Shown here: one piece after another, positions 1 to 9,245 of the stretch
How the letters are laid out: each line of letters begins with the position of its first letter
Position numbering within the stretch: position 1 is the stretch's first letter
NCBI RefSeq assembly: GCF_004402215.1
Contig: NZ_SOEZ01000036.1
Coordinates: 32,851-96,850, forward strand
DNA from: Cryobacterium tagatosivorans
GTDB lineage: Bacteria; Actinomycetota; Actinomycetes; Actinomycetales; Microbacteriaceae
Direction of reading: 5' to 3'
DNA length: 64,000 nt
Made by a program: the position numbers and the translations under genes
The notes under the pieces: model-generated
Databases searched by the model: none
Told to the model about the DNA's origin: nothing
Seen by the model: only the letters and a program-made list of their open reading frames with translations

Positions 1-2
1 AG

Positions 3-812
3 TACGACATCGCCTACATCAAGTGGGACCACAATCGGGTGCTCACCGAGGCGGCTCACTTCGGTGGCGCCGGCGTTCGGCGGCAGACGGCTGCCATCTA
101 TCGCCTCTTCGACGAGTTGAAGCGGCGTCACCCGGGCCTGGAAATCGAATCGTGCTCCTCGGGCGGCGGGCGCGTCGACCTGGGAATGGCGGCCCACGCC
201 GACCGGTTTTGGACCTCCGACTGCAACGACGCCCTGGAACGCCAGCACATCCAGCGCTACACGCAATTCGCGATCCCGCCCGAGCTCCTTGGAACTCACA
301 TTGGACCCACCCGTTCGCACACGACGGGCCGGGTGCACAGCCTGGCCTTCCGGGCGATTACCGCGCTCTTCGGGCACGCCGGGATCGAATGGGACGTCAC
401 AGAGACAACCACAGTGGAGCGGCTGGAGCTCGCATCGTGGGCCGCGTATTACAAGAGGAAGCGGGCTCTGCTGCACTCCGGGCGGGTTGTTCGCGTCGCG
501 CAGCCGGACGAGTCATCGTTCGTGCACGGTGTGATCGCCCACGATCGATCGGAGGCGGTGTTCGCCTACGTGCAGCTATCGGCCGCCGGCGGGAGCAGCC
601 CGTCACGGTTCCTGCTGCCGGGGCTCGACCCGGACGCCCTCTACCGCGTGCGCATCGTGGAGTCGGCCGGTGCGGCCCACACGCTGCAGCAGCGGGCCCC
701 GGCCTGGACGGCGGGAATCGAGGCGAGCGGCCTTGGCCTGGCGCAGATCGGGCTGCGGCCGCCGATCCTGCTGCCGGAGAACGCTATCCTGATCGAACTC
801 GAACGCCTGTAG
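3..812 (+). CDS. Alpha-galactosidase (GH36), C-terminal part; 5' end outside window
   Basis: This hydrolyses terminal alpha-galactosides such as melibiose or raffinose-type sugars, probably in the cytoplasm. The reading frame is already open at base 3 and begins with YDIAYIKWDHNR. That matches the K-W-D-x-N-R motif around the catalytic nucleophile Asp of family GH36. The CSSGGGRVDLGM and WTSDCNDALERQ segments after it are also family-typical; the acid/base Asp should lie in WTSDCND. The C-terminal beta domain follows and ends at TAG 810-812. About 270 residues are visible, so more than half of a usual 700-residue protein is missing upstream. The ROK regulator starts 15 bases downstream and is likely co-transcribed. 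The family assignment is firm; the substrate is inferred. Confidence 0.85.
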   Translation, partial: YDIAYIKWDHNRVLTEAAHFGGAGVRRQTAAIYRLFDELKRRHPGLEIESCSSGGGRVDLGMAAHADRFWTSDCNDALERQHIQRYTQFAIPPELLGTHIGPTRSHTTGRVHSLAFRAITALFGHAGIEWDVTETTTVERLELASWAAYYKRKRALLHSGRVVRVAQPDESSFVHGVIAHDRSEAVFAYVQLSAAGGSSPSRFLLPGLDPDALYRVRIVESAGAAHTLQQRAPAWTAGIEASGLGLAQIGLRPPILLPENAILIELERL

Positions 813-827
813 ATCGGAGCAAAACGC

Positions 828-1979
828 ATGGTTCTCCTCGAGGCAGTCGAACCACGGTTTCGCGCGCCCTCGAGCGAACTGGCGAGGGAAGTGCTCATCC
901 ACGGGCCCATCCTTCGCAGCGACCTCGCCAGTCGTCTCGGACTCTCCCTGGCGACTCTCACCCGGCTGACCAGGCCGCTGCTCGATCGGGGACTCCTGAT
1001 GGAGCTGCCCGAGGAGCTCGACGGCGGGATGGGCCGGCCGGCGAAACCCCTCGACGTGCGTGCGGACGCGGGACAGTTCATCGGAATCAAGCTCACCGGG
1101 GACGCCGCGTTCGCCGTGACCACGGACCTGAAGGCCGCCGAAGGACGACGCGCCGAGCGGCCGCTGCCGAGTCACGACGTCGCCGACGTCGTCGACGTCA
1201 TTGCCGACCTGGTCCGCGAACTGGCCAATCACCAGGACGTCCTGGCGATCGGCATCAGCGTCGGAGGTGTCGTCTCCAACCAGCGAGTGGTCGAGCGCGC
1301 CTCGTTCCTGGGTTGGAGCTCCGTGCGTCTCGCGGATCACGTCGAGGAGAAACTGGGAATTCCCGTCATCGTCGAGAACGACGTCGTTGCCCTGACGGCT
1401 GCGGAGCACTGGTTCGGGCTGGGCCGCGGGCTCTCGAACTTCGCCGTGATCACCATCGGCGCCGGCGTCGGGTACGGCCTCGTCATGTACGACCACGTTG
1501 TCAGCACCGCGGACACCGGGCGCGGCCGCGGTTTTCACTTCCCCCTTGATGCCGCCGGGCCGTTGTGTCCCGTCGGCCACCGCGGGTGTTCCACCGCAAT
1601 GTTGACGATCCCCAGTATCCGGGCGCAGGTTGAGGTGGCACTCGGCGCGCCGGCCACCTACGCGGAGATCCTGCGGATGGCTCGAGAAGACAATCCGGTT
1701 GCCCGCCAGGTCGTCCACGCTGCAGGCGCGGCGCTCGGCCACCTGATCGCCGCGGTCGCCAACCTGGCAATGGTCGAGCATGTGGTGCTGGGCGGCGAGG
1801 GCCTGGGGGTGCTCTCCATCGCCGGGGACGACATGCGGGCAGCCATCCGCGCCGACCGGGACCCGGAGGCCGCCGAGATCACCCTGCTCATCGACGAGGA
1901 CGGTTTCATCTCCTGGGCACGCGCCGCCGCCGCCATCGCCATCCAGCGGACCCTGGATACGCTGGCCACCACCCCCTGA
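828..1979 (+). CDS. ROK-family transcriptional regulator (NagC/XylR type)
   Basis: This is a 383-residue protein with an N-terminal winged helix (about residues 15-60, LIHGPILRSDLASRLGLSLA) followed by a ROK sugar-kinase fold. The kinase phosphate-binding motif reads GIKLTGDAAFAV rather than DIGGT, which fits a sugar-sensing repressor and not an active kinase. VENDVVALTAAEHW and the glycine-rich IGAGVGYGL are retained. The ROK zinc signature C-x-C-G-x-x-G-C is altered to CPVGHRGC, with Val replacing the second Cys. ATG 828 has GGAG eight bases upstream. It follows the alpha-galactosidase by 15 bases, so control of galactoside use is the natural guess. The ligand is unknown. Confidence 0.85.
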   Translation: MVLLEAVEPRFRAPSSELAREVLIHGPILRSDLASRLGLSLATLTRLTRPLLDRGLLMELPEELDGGMGRPAKPLDVRADAGQFIGIKLTGDAAFAVTTDLKAAEGRRAERPLPSHDVADVVDVIADLVRELANHQDVLAIGISVGGVVSNQRVVERASFLGWSSVRLADHVEEKLGIPVIVENDVVALTAAEHWFGLGRGLSNFAVITIGAGVGYGLVMYDHVVSTADTGRGRGFHFPLDAAGPLCPVGHRGCSTAMLTIPSIRAQVEVALGAPATYAEILRMAREDNPVARQVVHAAGAALGHLIAAVANLAMVEHVVLGGEGLGVLSIAGDDMRAAIRADRDPEAAEITLLIDEDGFISWARAAAAIAIQRTLDTLATTP

Positions 1980-2000
1980 GTCCGAGCCGCCGGAGCGCGC

Positions 2001-2972
2001 TCAGCGCGGGCCGTCGATGGTGATCACGACACTGCCGATCTTCTGTCCGGTCTCGACATGCGTGTAGGCCTCGACGATCCGGTCCAGGGGATACGTTCGG
2101 CCGATGAGCGGCTTGAATTGCCCGGACTCGATCAGTGCCTTCAGGTGCTCCACCATCTCCCGGTCATGTTTCGGGATGGGGAACAAGACCTTCCTGCCGC
2201 GATGCAGCGGAGCGATCATGGCCAGGAACGGATTCTGCGCCCGGGGGCCCAGCTCCGTGGAGATGTAGATCCCGCCCGGCTTCAGGAGTCGCTTGCACTG
2301 GCCGAAGGAACTCTTGCCGACCGCATCGAGCACCACGTCGTAGCGCTGTTCGTCCCGCGTGAAATCCACGGCCGTGTAGTCGATGACCCGGTCGGCGCCG
2401 AGGCCCCTGACCAGTTCCACTGTTTCCGTCCCGCAAACGGCCGTGACGGTCGCACCGACACCCTTCAGCAGCTGGACGGCCGCGGAGCCTATGGCTCCGG
2501 ATGCGCCGTTGACGAGGACATCCTGCCCGCTCCGGATCTTCGCCCCCCGGATCTGGGCGAGGGCGTAGTGCGAGCCCTCGGTGCTCGGCGCCGCCTCGTG
2601 AAAGGTCAGGTTCGCCGGCATGGTCGCGAGCGAGCCGTCCTCGCGAATCGACAGGTATTCGGCATGCGCGCCGAACGGGCCCTCGTTGTACCCGAACACC
2701 CTGTCGCCGGCCGAGAAGAACGTGACGCCGCTCCCGACCGCCTCGACCACTCCCGCAAACTCACTCCCGAGGACGGTCGCCCGTGGCCCGAGAAGGCCGG
2801 TGAAGAGTCTCATGAAGAAGGGCCTGGCTGCCCGGCAGGCGCAGTCCGTCCGGTTGACCGTCGTCGCGTGGACCTGGACGAGCACCTCGTTGTCCCCGGG
2901 TGTCTGTTTGCTCACCTCTCGGATCCGGACGACGTCCGGCGGGCCGTACCGTGTGTGAACCGCTGCCCTCAT
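2001..2972 (-). CDS. NAD(P)-dependent medium-chain dehydrogenase/quinone reductase-like protein
   Basis: This 323-residue protein belongs to the zinc-independent MDR (quinone oxidoreductase-like) superfamily. The N-terminal GroES-like domain shows VLVQVHATTVNRTDCACR and GSEFAGVVEAVGSGV. The Rossmann half carries NGASGAIGSAAVQLLK as the NAD(P)H-binding motif (around residue 155), followed by an ADRVIDY segment typical of NADPH-preferring members. Structural zinc cysteines are not evident. It probably reduces quinones or enones, or acts as an alcohol dehydrogenase-like detoxifying enzyme; the substrate cannot be read. It converges on the ROK gene with a 21-base gap and no palindrome. ATG at 2972 is supported by alignment to the usual MKA-type N-terminus. 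Confidence 0.8.
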   Translation of the reverse strand: MRAAVHTRYGPPDVVRIREVSKQTPGDNEVLVQVHATTVNRTDCACRAARPFFMRLFTGLLGPRATVLGSEFAGVVEAVGSGVTFFSAGDRVFGYNEGPFGAHAEYLSIREDGSLATMPANLTFHEAAPSTEGSHYALAQIRGAKIRSGQDVLVNGASGAIGSAAVQLLKGVGATVTAVCGTETVELVRGLGADRVIDYTAVDFTRDEQRYDVVLDAVGKSSFGQCKRLLKPGGIYISTELGPRAQNPFLAMIAPLHRGRKVLFPIPKHDREMVEHLKALIESGQFKPLIGRTYPLDRIVEAYTHVETGQKIGSVVITIDGPR

Positions 2973-3092
2973 GGTTGGACACTACCGCTCGTCAGGCGCT
3001 CTGGGGGCTGGGCGCGCCCCGGCGAACCCTGGCCCGCAGGCATCGCTCGGGCGATCCGACGACTCTGAGTCGAACGCCTGCGTCGCAACGCC

Positions 3093-4556
3093 TTAGTCCG
3101 CTTGTTCCAGTCGTAGGTCGAGGGCGTCGGCGATGCGGGTTCGGGATTTGGTGGTGTAGCGCCATTTGCCGCCGCCGGGGTCGAGCCAGGGTGGTGCCTT
3201 GATCTGTGGGACGCCGCGGAGCATGCGGATCTTCCAGCCCGAGGTCTCGATCGTGCGGTGGTGGAACCAGCAGAGCAGGACCCCGTTGTCGGTGTGGGTG
3301 TCGCCGCCCCAGGCGTCGGGGATGACGTGGTGGATTTCGCTCCAGCTGGCCGGGATCTGGCAGCCCGGGATGATGCAGCCGCCGTCCCGGGCGGAGATCG
3401 CCCGGCGCTGCTCCCGGTTGAAGCAGCGGTCGGCCACTCCGAGCGAACAGATCGCGTTTTCGTCGCCGAAGACCACGGGCTTGATGCCGCCGGTGCAGAC
3501 CTTCTGCCGCACTGCCCGCATCGGCAGCGGCGCCTCGACCCCGTCGATCCAGCCCACACCCTGTTCCTTCTGCAGGTCTTGCTGGCGGACGGTGACGAGG
3601 ACGGTGGGGGCGGCGCCGCCGATGCTGGGGGCCTCGGCGCTGCGCGCCGCGACGTCGAGGATGACGGCGAGCACGTCGTGCCGCTGCTGGTCGTAGGTGC
3701 GGTCGTCGCGCTCCAGCACCGACTGTTCGAGCTGCTCGGGGGTGAGGAAGGCGACCGGGGCGGTCTTCGGGGAGAGGTAGGCGTCGAAGAGGCGTTGCAG
3801 CTGGCCGCCGATCTCGGGCAGCAGCCGTCCGGAGACCGGGATCGTTCCGCCGTGTTCACGGCCGAGGCGGAGTCCGCGTTCCTGGAAGGCGCGCTCGTCG
3901 TCGGGACGGGCGCCGTCGGGATCGAGCACCGGCTTCCAGACGGAGGCCTGCAGCCGGATTTCATCAGCGGGGGCCGGCACGGCGGTGTCGATGCTCTGGC
4001 CGGTCGCCGCGGCGACGAGTTCGGTTTCGGCCAGCTGGACGTTCTGCAGGTCCGCGCGGCGCAGCGTGGGGGAGAGGGAGCCGAGGATCGCTTCGGCGGT
4101 GTCGAGGCCGAGCGTGCCGGTGGCCAGTCCGGCCGCGGTTGCCGGGAACCTGGGTGGCAGGGCCTGGCCGGCGATGGAGTAGTCGGTGCGGAGCTGCGCG
4201 CCGATCCGCATGCGGCGGTTCGCGGTCGGCCCGGAGACCAGGGTCAGCCGTTGCACGAGTTCGGACGGGGTGCGGCAACCCTTCTTCGCCGAGAGCCGGT
4301 CGCTGCCAAGTTCCGGGCGGGAGCGGTCGGCGATCTCGGCGGCCGCGGCGACCCGGAGGGCGTCGACCCGGCGGCCGGCTTCTTCGATCGCCGCGGTCAC
4401 CATCAGCAGCCCGTCGTCGCCGAGGCCCCGGACGGCCGAGCACCGGAGGGTGTCGCCGATCCGGGCGCTGATCGCCGCAAACGACGCGAGCGCAGCCTTG
4501 GCGTCGGCGGGGACCGGTCCGGCGGAGGCCTGAAGCGTTTCGGTGGGGGTGTTCAT
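3093..4556 (-). CDS. DUF222 / 13E12-repeat family protein with C-terminal HNH endonuclease domain
   Basis: This 487-residue protein has an alpha-helical DUF222 region (roughly residues 40-330) and a C-terminal HNH nuclease domain. The latter reads GGCIIPGC...EIHHVIPDAWGG...NGVLLCWFHH, with H409-H410 as the expected catalytic/metal pair and two CxxxxC/C...H zinc-like half sites. The family is abundant, often multicopy and variable in actinobacteria (13E12 repeat proteins of mycobacteria). Its function is not established; DNA cleavage is inferred from the HNH motif. No neighbouring toxin or intron structure was seen. The gene stands alone between an MDR enzyme (119 bases from that gene's start) and a DMT permease (121-base gap). 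Confidence 0.9.
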   Translation of the reverse strand: MNTPTETLQASAGPVPADAKAALASFAAISARIGDTLRCSAVRGLGDDGLLMVTAAIEEAGRRVDALRVAAAAEIADRSRPELGSDRLSAKKGCRTPSELVQRLTLVSGPTANRRMRIGAQLRTDYSIAGQALPPRFPATAAGLATGTLGLDTAEAILGSLSPTLRRADLQNVQLAETELVAAATGQSIDTAVPAPADEIRLQASVWKPVLDPDGARPDDERAFQERGLRLGREHGGTIPVSGRLLPEIGGQLQRLFDAYLSPKTAPVAFLTPEQLEQSVLERDDRTYDQQRHDVLAVILDVAARSAEAPSIGGAAPTVLVTVRQQDLQKEQGVGWIDGVEAPLPMRAVRQKVCTGGIKPVVFGDENAICSLGVADRCFNREQRRAISARDGGCIIPGCQIPASWSEIHHVIPDAWGGDTHTDNGVLLCWFHHRTIETSGWKIRMLRGVPQIKAPPWLDPGGGKWRYTTKSRTRIADALDLRLEQAD

Positions 4557-4677
4557 GCGTCAAGTCTCCGCGGAACCACCGACATTCCTGCCGACAAAGG
4601 GCAGGTCAGCCGCATTTTCTGTGGATAACTCCGACGAGGTGCGCCTGTGGAGGAGCAGCAGCCTCGTGACACTGGGC

Positions 4678-5604
4678 CTAGTGGGGAAAAGGCTCTAGCG
4701 GGACGAGGTCGTAACCGTCGCCATCCGCGCCCGGAGTCCCCGCGATGCGTGCTCTGCGCCGGCGGCTCGGGAACTCCACAATGACCATGGCCGCAATCAT
4801 GAGTGCGCCACCGATGGCAGTTGTGAGCGCCAGGACCTCTTGCCCAACTCCCACCGAGATGACTGCGGTGAAAACGACCTCGAGGGTGAGGATGATGGCC
4901 ACGCGGGACGGCTCCAGCCGTGCCTGCGCCCAGGTCTGCACGAAGAAGCCGATGACGGTGGCAAACACGGCCGTAACGAGAACCGCCATCCAGACATCCC
5001 AGGTGGGAGGACCTTGATATCCATCGGGCAGTGCGCCAATCCAGCAGACCACCGCGACGGCACACAACTGCACGAAGGTGAGCGCATAGGAATCGAAACC
5101 CGAGCTGAAGCGACCCAGGCCAACAATGTGGAGGGCGAAGAATACGGCACAAGCGATGCCCCAGATCTGACCCACCTCGATGCTCACACCGGTGATGGAA
5201 ATAAGGCCCAAACCGATCAGGGCGAGAGCGGCGCCGATGGTCACCTTTCCCCCGATCCGGTGACGGAAGAAGAGCCAGCCGATGACGGGCGTGAGCACCA
5301 CGTAGGTGCCAGTGAGGAAGCCGGTAATCGCCGCGGTCGTGATCTCCAGGGCGATGGTCTGGGTGACGTAACCCAGGCCCAGCAAGACACCGAGCGAAGC
5401 GCCAACCGCCAGCATGCGGCCGGTGAGCGCCGACACCATCTTCGGTTTGATCGCCAGCATGATGAGGGCGGCGATCGTGAATCGGATGGCCAGGAAGTCA
5501 AAAAAAGGCTGCTGCTCAATGGCGGGCTTCATGAGGACGAATGCGCTGCCCCACATCGCGGCAACTGCGACCAGCGACCAAACCGCAACCCCGGGCCTCT
5601 TCAC
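4678..5604 (-). CDS. EamA/DMT-family permease
   Basis: A 308-residue integral membrane protein made of two EamA repeats, about ten transmembrane helices in total. Examples are AVWSLVAVAAMWGSAFVLMK in the first repeat and IWGIACAVFFALHIVGLG opening the second. The FVQTWAQARLEPSRVAIILTLE stretch before the last helices is characteristic of drug/metabolite transporters. The tail (RRRRARIAGTPG...) is cytoplasmic. The start is GTG 5604. The substrate cannot be predicted. By eye its base composition is less GC-extreme than the flanking genes (A/T-ending codons, an AAAAAA run near 5500), which hints at later acquisition; this was not calculated. It lies 72 bases downstream of the RamB-like gene, on the same strand. 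Confidence 0.85.
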   Translation of the reverse strand: MKRPGVAVWSLVAVAAMWGSAFVLMKPAIEQQPFFDFLAIRFTIAALIMLAIKPKMVSALTGRMLAVGASLGVLLGLGYVTQTIALEITTAAITGFLTGTYVVLTPVIGWLFFRHRIGGKVTIGAALALIGLGLISITGVSIEVGQIWGIACAVFFALHIVGLGRFSSGFDSYALTFVQLCAVAVVCWIGALPDGYQGPPTWDVWMAVLVTAVFATVIGFFVQTWAQARLEPSRVAIILTLEVVFTAVISVGVGQEVLALTTAIGGALMIAAMVIVEFPSRRRRARIAGTPGADGDGYDLVPLEPFPH

Positions 5605-5627
5605 CTCACAACACTAACGGGGGCGGA

Positions 5628-5644
5628 CCCGCCAGGAAGGCGGG
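5628..5644 (-). terminator. Short hairpin after the RamB-like gene
   Basis: The arms CCCGCC and GGCGGG flank a 5-base loop in the 72-base gap between the RamB-like stop codon and the DMT permease start. There is no U-run, so this is at best a weak terminator or processing hairpin. Confidence 0.3.
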
Positions 5645-5676
5645 GAGCGAGCTCACCGCATCTCCGGCTGCCAGGG

Positions 5677-7119
5677 CTACTCGGCGGCGTGCGCCTCGAG
5701 GAACTCGTACACCTCGGTGTCGTCGACCCCGGGGAAGGTCCCGGACGGCAGCGGCGAGAGCACGTGGGCGTGCAGGCGCGCGCTCGGCCAGGCCTTGCCG
5801 ACCCAGCGCGAGGACACCTCGGATGCCGGGCGGCGGCAGCAGGTCTCGTCCGGGCAGCGTGACACGGCCCGCTGGGTGGTCTCCCGTCCGCGGAACCACT
5901 TCGCCTGCGCGAAGGGCACACCGACGCTGATCGAGAACTCGCCGGCATCCGTCGCCCCGGTCTGGGTGGCGCACCAGAACGTGCCGGCCGGGGTGTCGGT
6001 GTACTGGTAGAACTCGGTGGTGCGGTTGGTGTGGGTGAAGGCGCTCCGGGCGCTCCACTGCTTGCAGACGTACTGGCCCTCGATCGAGCCGGTCACGTCG
6101 ACCGGCAGCGGGAGGCCGTCGTTCTCGTAGCCCTTCTGCAGGGCGCCGTCGCCGGTGACCCGCAGGAAGTGCAGCGTCATGTCGAGGTGGGATGTCGCCA
6201 GGTTGGTCAGCCGGAGGGCCGCCGCCTCGTGCGTCACGCCGAAGGCGTCGCGGAAGTCCTCGACGGCCAGCTCGCGCTCGCGCTTGGCGGTGGAGAGGAA
6301 GCTGAGGGATGCCTCGCGCGGCATCAGGGCGGCCGCCGCGAAGTAGTTGATCTGCAGCCGCTGCCAGAGGAACTCCGCGTAGCTGCCGGGCCGCTCGTGG
6401 CCGAGCAGCCGGTGCCCCATCGCCTGCAGCGCCATCGAGCGCAGGCCGTGGCCGCCGGGGATCGAGGCCGGCGGCAGGTAGATCCGGTGGTTGACGAGGT
6501 CGGTCACCGAACGGGTCGAGTTGGGCAGGTCGTTGACGTAGATGAGGCTGAAGCCGAGCCGCTCCGCCATCACGCTCACCTCCCGGTGGGTCAGCGCGCC
6601 CGACACGTGCCCGGACGCCCGCACCTGGTCCTCGGCGAGCTGCTCGATGTCGGGCATGTAGTTGTCGCGGTCGCGCATCAGCTCGCGCAGCTCGGTGTTG
6701 GCGCGCCGCGCCTCCTCCGGCGTGGCGATGGCCTCGCTGGCCCGGCGGGCGAGCTCGCGGTGCAGCCCGACCAGCGACTCGACGGCGGCCAGCGGGGTGC
6801 CCTTGGTCACCTTGACCTGGGGCAGGCCGAGGGCGCCGTAGAGCGGGTTCTTTTGCGCCCTGGCCAGCTCAATCTCCAGCGCAGCCCGGGTGTTCGGGGC
6901 GTCCCGGCTGAGCAGGTCTGCGAGGTCGACGCCGAGGGCTGCGGCGACATCCTGGAGCGTCGACAGCTTGGGCTCGCGCCGACCGTTCTCGATCAGGGAG
7001 AGCTGGCTGCCGGCCAGCCCGACCCGGTCGCCGAGCTGGTCGAGGGTGAGCCCGCGCTCGCCACGGAAATGACGGATGCGGTGGCCGAGGGTGATGAGAT
7101 CGGAGGCTTGCGGCGACAT
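5677..7119 (-). CDS. ramB: RamB-like HTH regulator of acetate/propionate metabolism (ScfR family)
   Basis: A 480-residue regulator. Residues about 9-65 form a Cro/C1-type HTH ([20 protein letters not shown]...[12 protein letters not shown]). The middle resembles the IrrE/M78 metallopeptidase fold, but the zinc motif is degenerate: MGHRLLGHE, with Arg where HEXXH has Glu. The C-terminus is a DUF2083-type ligand domain with several cysteines. This architecture matches RamB of corynebacteria and the short-chain fatty acyl regulators. It is transcribed divergently from pckA. TATTGT on its own strand (7131-7126) ends 6 bases before the ATG with no usable Shine-Dalgarno, so a leaderless mRNA is plausible. 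Repression or activation of pckA is inference from position and from a core RamB-like motif at 7206. Confidence 0.82.
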   Translation of the reverse strand: MSPQASDLITLGHRIRHFRGERGLTLDQLGDRVGLAGSQLSLIENGRREPKLSTLQDVAAALGVDLADLLSRDAPNTRAALEIELARAQKNPLYGALGLPQVKVTKGTPLAAVESLVGLHRELARRASEAIATPEEARRANTELRELMRDRDNYMPDIEQLAEDQVRASGHVSGALTHREVSVMAERLGFSLIYVNDLPNSTRSVTDLVNHRIYLPPASIPGGHGLRSMALQAMGHRLLGHERPGSYAEFLWQRLQINYFAAAALMPREASLSFLSTAKRERELAVEDFRDAFGVTHEAAALRLTNLATSHLDMTLHFLRVTGDGALQKGYENDGLPLPVDVTGSIEGQYVCKQWSARSAFTHTNRTTEFYQYTDTPAGTFWCATQTGATDAGEFSISVGVPFAQAKWFRGRETTQRAVSRCPDETCCRRPASEVSSRWVGKAWPSARLHAHVLSPLPSGTFPGVDDTEVYEFLEAHAAE

Positions 7120-7277
7120 TCCTTAACAATACCGAAAGAATCACGTTTCTTAACGGTGCGTTCTCGTTTTCTATCCGAATTTCTGGCGCACACTGGATGC
7201 AGAGGGCAAAGTTTCACGCCCCACCACTTCGCACCCGAGCGAGATTCGACACGAAATCAACGATGAAAGGCCAGGAG
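7120..7277. promoter_or_regulatory. Divergent ramB/pckA control region with a RamB-like core site
   Basis: This 158-base region separates two divergent genes. GCAAAGTTT at 7206-7214 matches the core of the reverse complement of the corynebacterial RamB motif (AAACTTTGC). Two similar blocks, TTCCTTAAC near 7119 and TTTCTTAAC near 7145, form an imperfect direct repeat. TATTGT (minus strand, 7131-7126) looks like a -10 hexamer for ramB placed for leaderless transcription. A clear pckA -35/-10 pair was not identified. Confidence 0.45.
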
Positions 7278-9131
7278 ATGACCATCGCTAATTTCCCAGT
7301 TCAGACCGGCGGAGAACGATCCAGCACGGGCTCGGGCACGACAGACCCCAACCTCCAGTCGTGGGTGGACGAGGTAGCCCGGCTGACCCGGCCCGACGCC
7401 ATCGTCTGGTGCGACGGCTCGCTGCGCGAAGCCGACGCACTGGCCAAGCAGCTCGTCACCGAGGGCAAGCTCATCCGGCTGAACCCGGAATGGCGCCCCA
7501 ACAGCTTCCTCGCCCGCACCGCCCCCTCCGACGTCGCCCGCGTCGAGGACCGCACCTTCATCTGCTCCGCCGACCCCGACGACGCCGGCCCCACGAACAA
7601 CTGGGCCGACCCGGCGCTCATGCGCGACGAACTCAACGTCGTCTTCGCCGGCAGCATGCGCGGCCGCACGATGTACGTCGTGCCGTTCTCGATGGGCCCG
7701 CTCGGCGGCCCGATCTCGCAGCTCGGCGTGGAGATCACCGACTCACCCTACGTCGTGCTCAACATGGGCATCATGACCCGCATGGGCGAGAAGGTCCTCC
7801 GCCTGATCGAGGGCGGTGCTCGCTGGGTGCAGACCGTGCACAGCGTCGGCTTCCCGCTGATCGAAGAAGACGGCCACAAGCGCGACGACGTGCAGTGGCC
7901 CTGCAGCGACCTCAAGTACATCGTCCAGTTCCCGGACACCCGTGAGGTCTGGTCGTACGGTTCGGGTTACGGCGGCAACGCGCTGCTGTCGAAGAAGTCG
8001 TTCGCGCTGCGCATCGCATCCGTCATGGCCCGCGACGAGGGCTGGCTCGCCGAGCACATGCTGCTGATCAAGGTCACCTCGCCCGAGGGCGGCGTGTCCC
8101 ACGTGGCCGCGGCGTTCCCCTCCGCCTGCGGCAAGACGAACCTCTCCATGCTGCGCCCGACCATCCCCGGATGGAAGGTCGAGACCATCGGCGACGACAT
8201 CGCCTGGCTGCGCCCCGGCCCCGACGGCAAGCTGTACGCGATCAACCCGGAAGCCGGCTTCTTCGGCGTCGCACCGGGCACCGGCGAGATCACCAACCCG
8301 ACGGCCGTGAACACGGTCTGGGGCAACACGATCTTCACAAACGTGGCGCTGCGCGACGACGGCGACGTCTGGTGGGAGGGCCTGACCGAGACGGCCCCGA
8401 GCCACCTCATCGACTGGCAGGGCAAGGACTGGACGCCCGATTCCGGACGTCCGGCCGCGCACCCCAACTCTCGGTTCACCGTCGCAGCCGCGCAGTGCCC
8501 GTCCATCTCCGAGGACTGGGAGGCGTTCGGCGGCGTGCCGATCGACGCCATCCTGTTCGGCGGCCGTCGCGCCACCAACGTCCCGCTCGTCGCCCAGGCG
8601 CGCAGCTGGAAGCACGGCGTGTTCATGGGCGCCACGATCTCGTCCGAGAAGACCGCGGCCGCCGAAGGCACCGTAGGCGAGCTGCGCCGCGACCCGTTCG
8701 CGATGCTCCCGTTCTGCGGCTACAACATGGCCGACTACTGGGCTCACTGGCTCAAGGTCGGCAAGGGACTCGGCGTCAACGCCCCGGCGATCTTCCAGGT
8801 CAACTGGTTCCGCAAAGGCGAGGACGGCAGCTTCCTCTGGCCTGGTTTCGGCGAGAACTCGCGGGTGATCGAGTGGATCGTGCGCCGCATCGAGGGCAAG
8901 GCGGATGCCGTCGACACCCCGATCGGACTGCTCCCGTCCGAGGACGCGCTCAACCTGGACGGTCTCGACCTGTCCGAGAGCGATGTCGAGCAGCTGTTCC
9001 GCATCGACAACGAGTCCTGGATGGAGGAGTGCGACATGACGGAGGAGTACTTCAAGAAGTTCGGCAGCCGCGTTCCCCCGGCACTGCTCGCCGAGCTCGC
9101 CAGCGTGCGCTACAACCTGCGCGCGAAGTAG
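7278..9131 (+). CDS. pckA: Phosphoenolpyruvate carboxykinase (GTP)
   Basis: This interconverts oxaloacetate and GTP with phosphoenolpyruvate, CO2 and GDP, the gluconeogenic step from the TCA cycle. The protein has 617 residues from ATG 7278; AAAGG seven bases upstream serves as ribosome site, and an ATG at 7263 is an alternative. The GTP-type signature [13 protein letters not shown] is the nucleotide P-loop. GDDIAWL supplies metal ligands, and [26 protein letters not shown] belong to the conserved N-terminal substrate region. Length matches the GTP-dependent family (about 600-620), not the ATP-type enzyme. Divergent ramB suggests control by acetate/fatty acid status. A strong hairpin terminator follows. 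Confidence 0.97.
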   Translation: MTIANFPVQTGGERSSTGSGTTDPNLQSWVDEVARLTRPDAIVWCDGSLREADALAKQLVTEGKLIRLNPEWRPNSFLARTAPSDVARVEDRTFICSADPDDAGPTNNWADPALMRDELNVVFAGSMRGRTMYVVPFSMGPLGGPISQLGVEITDSPYVVLNMGIMTRMGEKVLRLIEGGARWVQTVHSVGFPLIEEDGHKRDDVQWPCSDLKYIVQFPDTREVWSYGSGYGGNALLSKKSFALRIASVMARDEGWLAEHMLLIKVTSPEGGVSHVAAAFPSACGKTNLSMLRPTIPGWKVETIGDDIAWLRPGPDGKLYAINPEAGFFGVAPGTGEITNPTAVNTVWGNTIFTNVALRDDGDVWWEGLTETAPSHLIDWQGKDWTPDSGRPAAHPNSRFTVAAAQCPSISEDWEAFGGVPIDAILFGGRRATNVPLVAQARSWKHGVFMGATISSEKTAAAEGTVGELRRDPFAMLPFCGYNMADYWAHWLKVGKGLGVNAPAIFQVNWFRKGEDGSFLWPGFGENSRVIEWIVRRIEGKADAVDTPIGLLPSEDALNLDGLDLSESDVEQLFRIDNESWMEECDMTEEYFKKFGSRVPPALLAELASVRYNLRAK

Positions 9132-9163
9132 CCACCCGGCGCGTCCCACGCGGCGCAAGCCGC

Positions 9164-9196
9164 GAAGGCCCCGTGATCGATGATCACGGGGCCTTC
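9164..9196 (+). terminator. Hairpin terminator downstream of pckA
   Basis: A perfect 15-bp stem (GAAGGCCCCGTGATC at 9164-9178 with its complement at 9182-9196) closes a 3-base loop, 32 bases after the pckA stop. It is followed by TCTCTC rather than a T-run, as is common for terminators in GC-rich actinobacteria. Confidence 0.75.
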
Positions 9197-9245
9197 TCTC
9201 GTCATCCGTCGCGTCATCCGTCCTCTTTCATGCCACCACACTCCG

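Noticed and set aside
603..1781. Long minus-strand frame opposite the ROK gene
   Set aside because: It is the antisense shadow of the alpha-galactosidase end and the ROK regulator. It has no ribosome site and no recognisable domain.
2058..3068. Plus-strand frame opposite the quinone-reductase gene
   Set aside because: It has mixed composition with no conserved motif. The minus-strand gene contains clear GroES and Rossmann motifs over the same bases.
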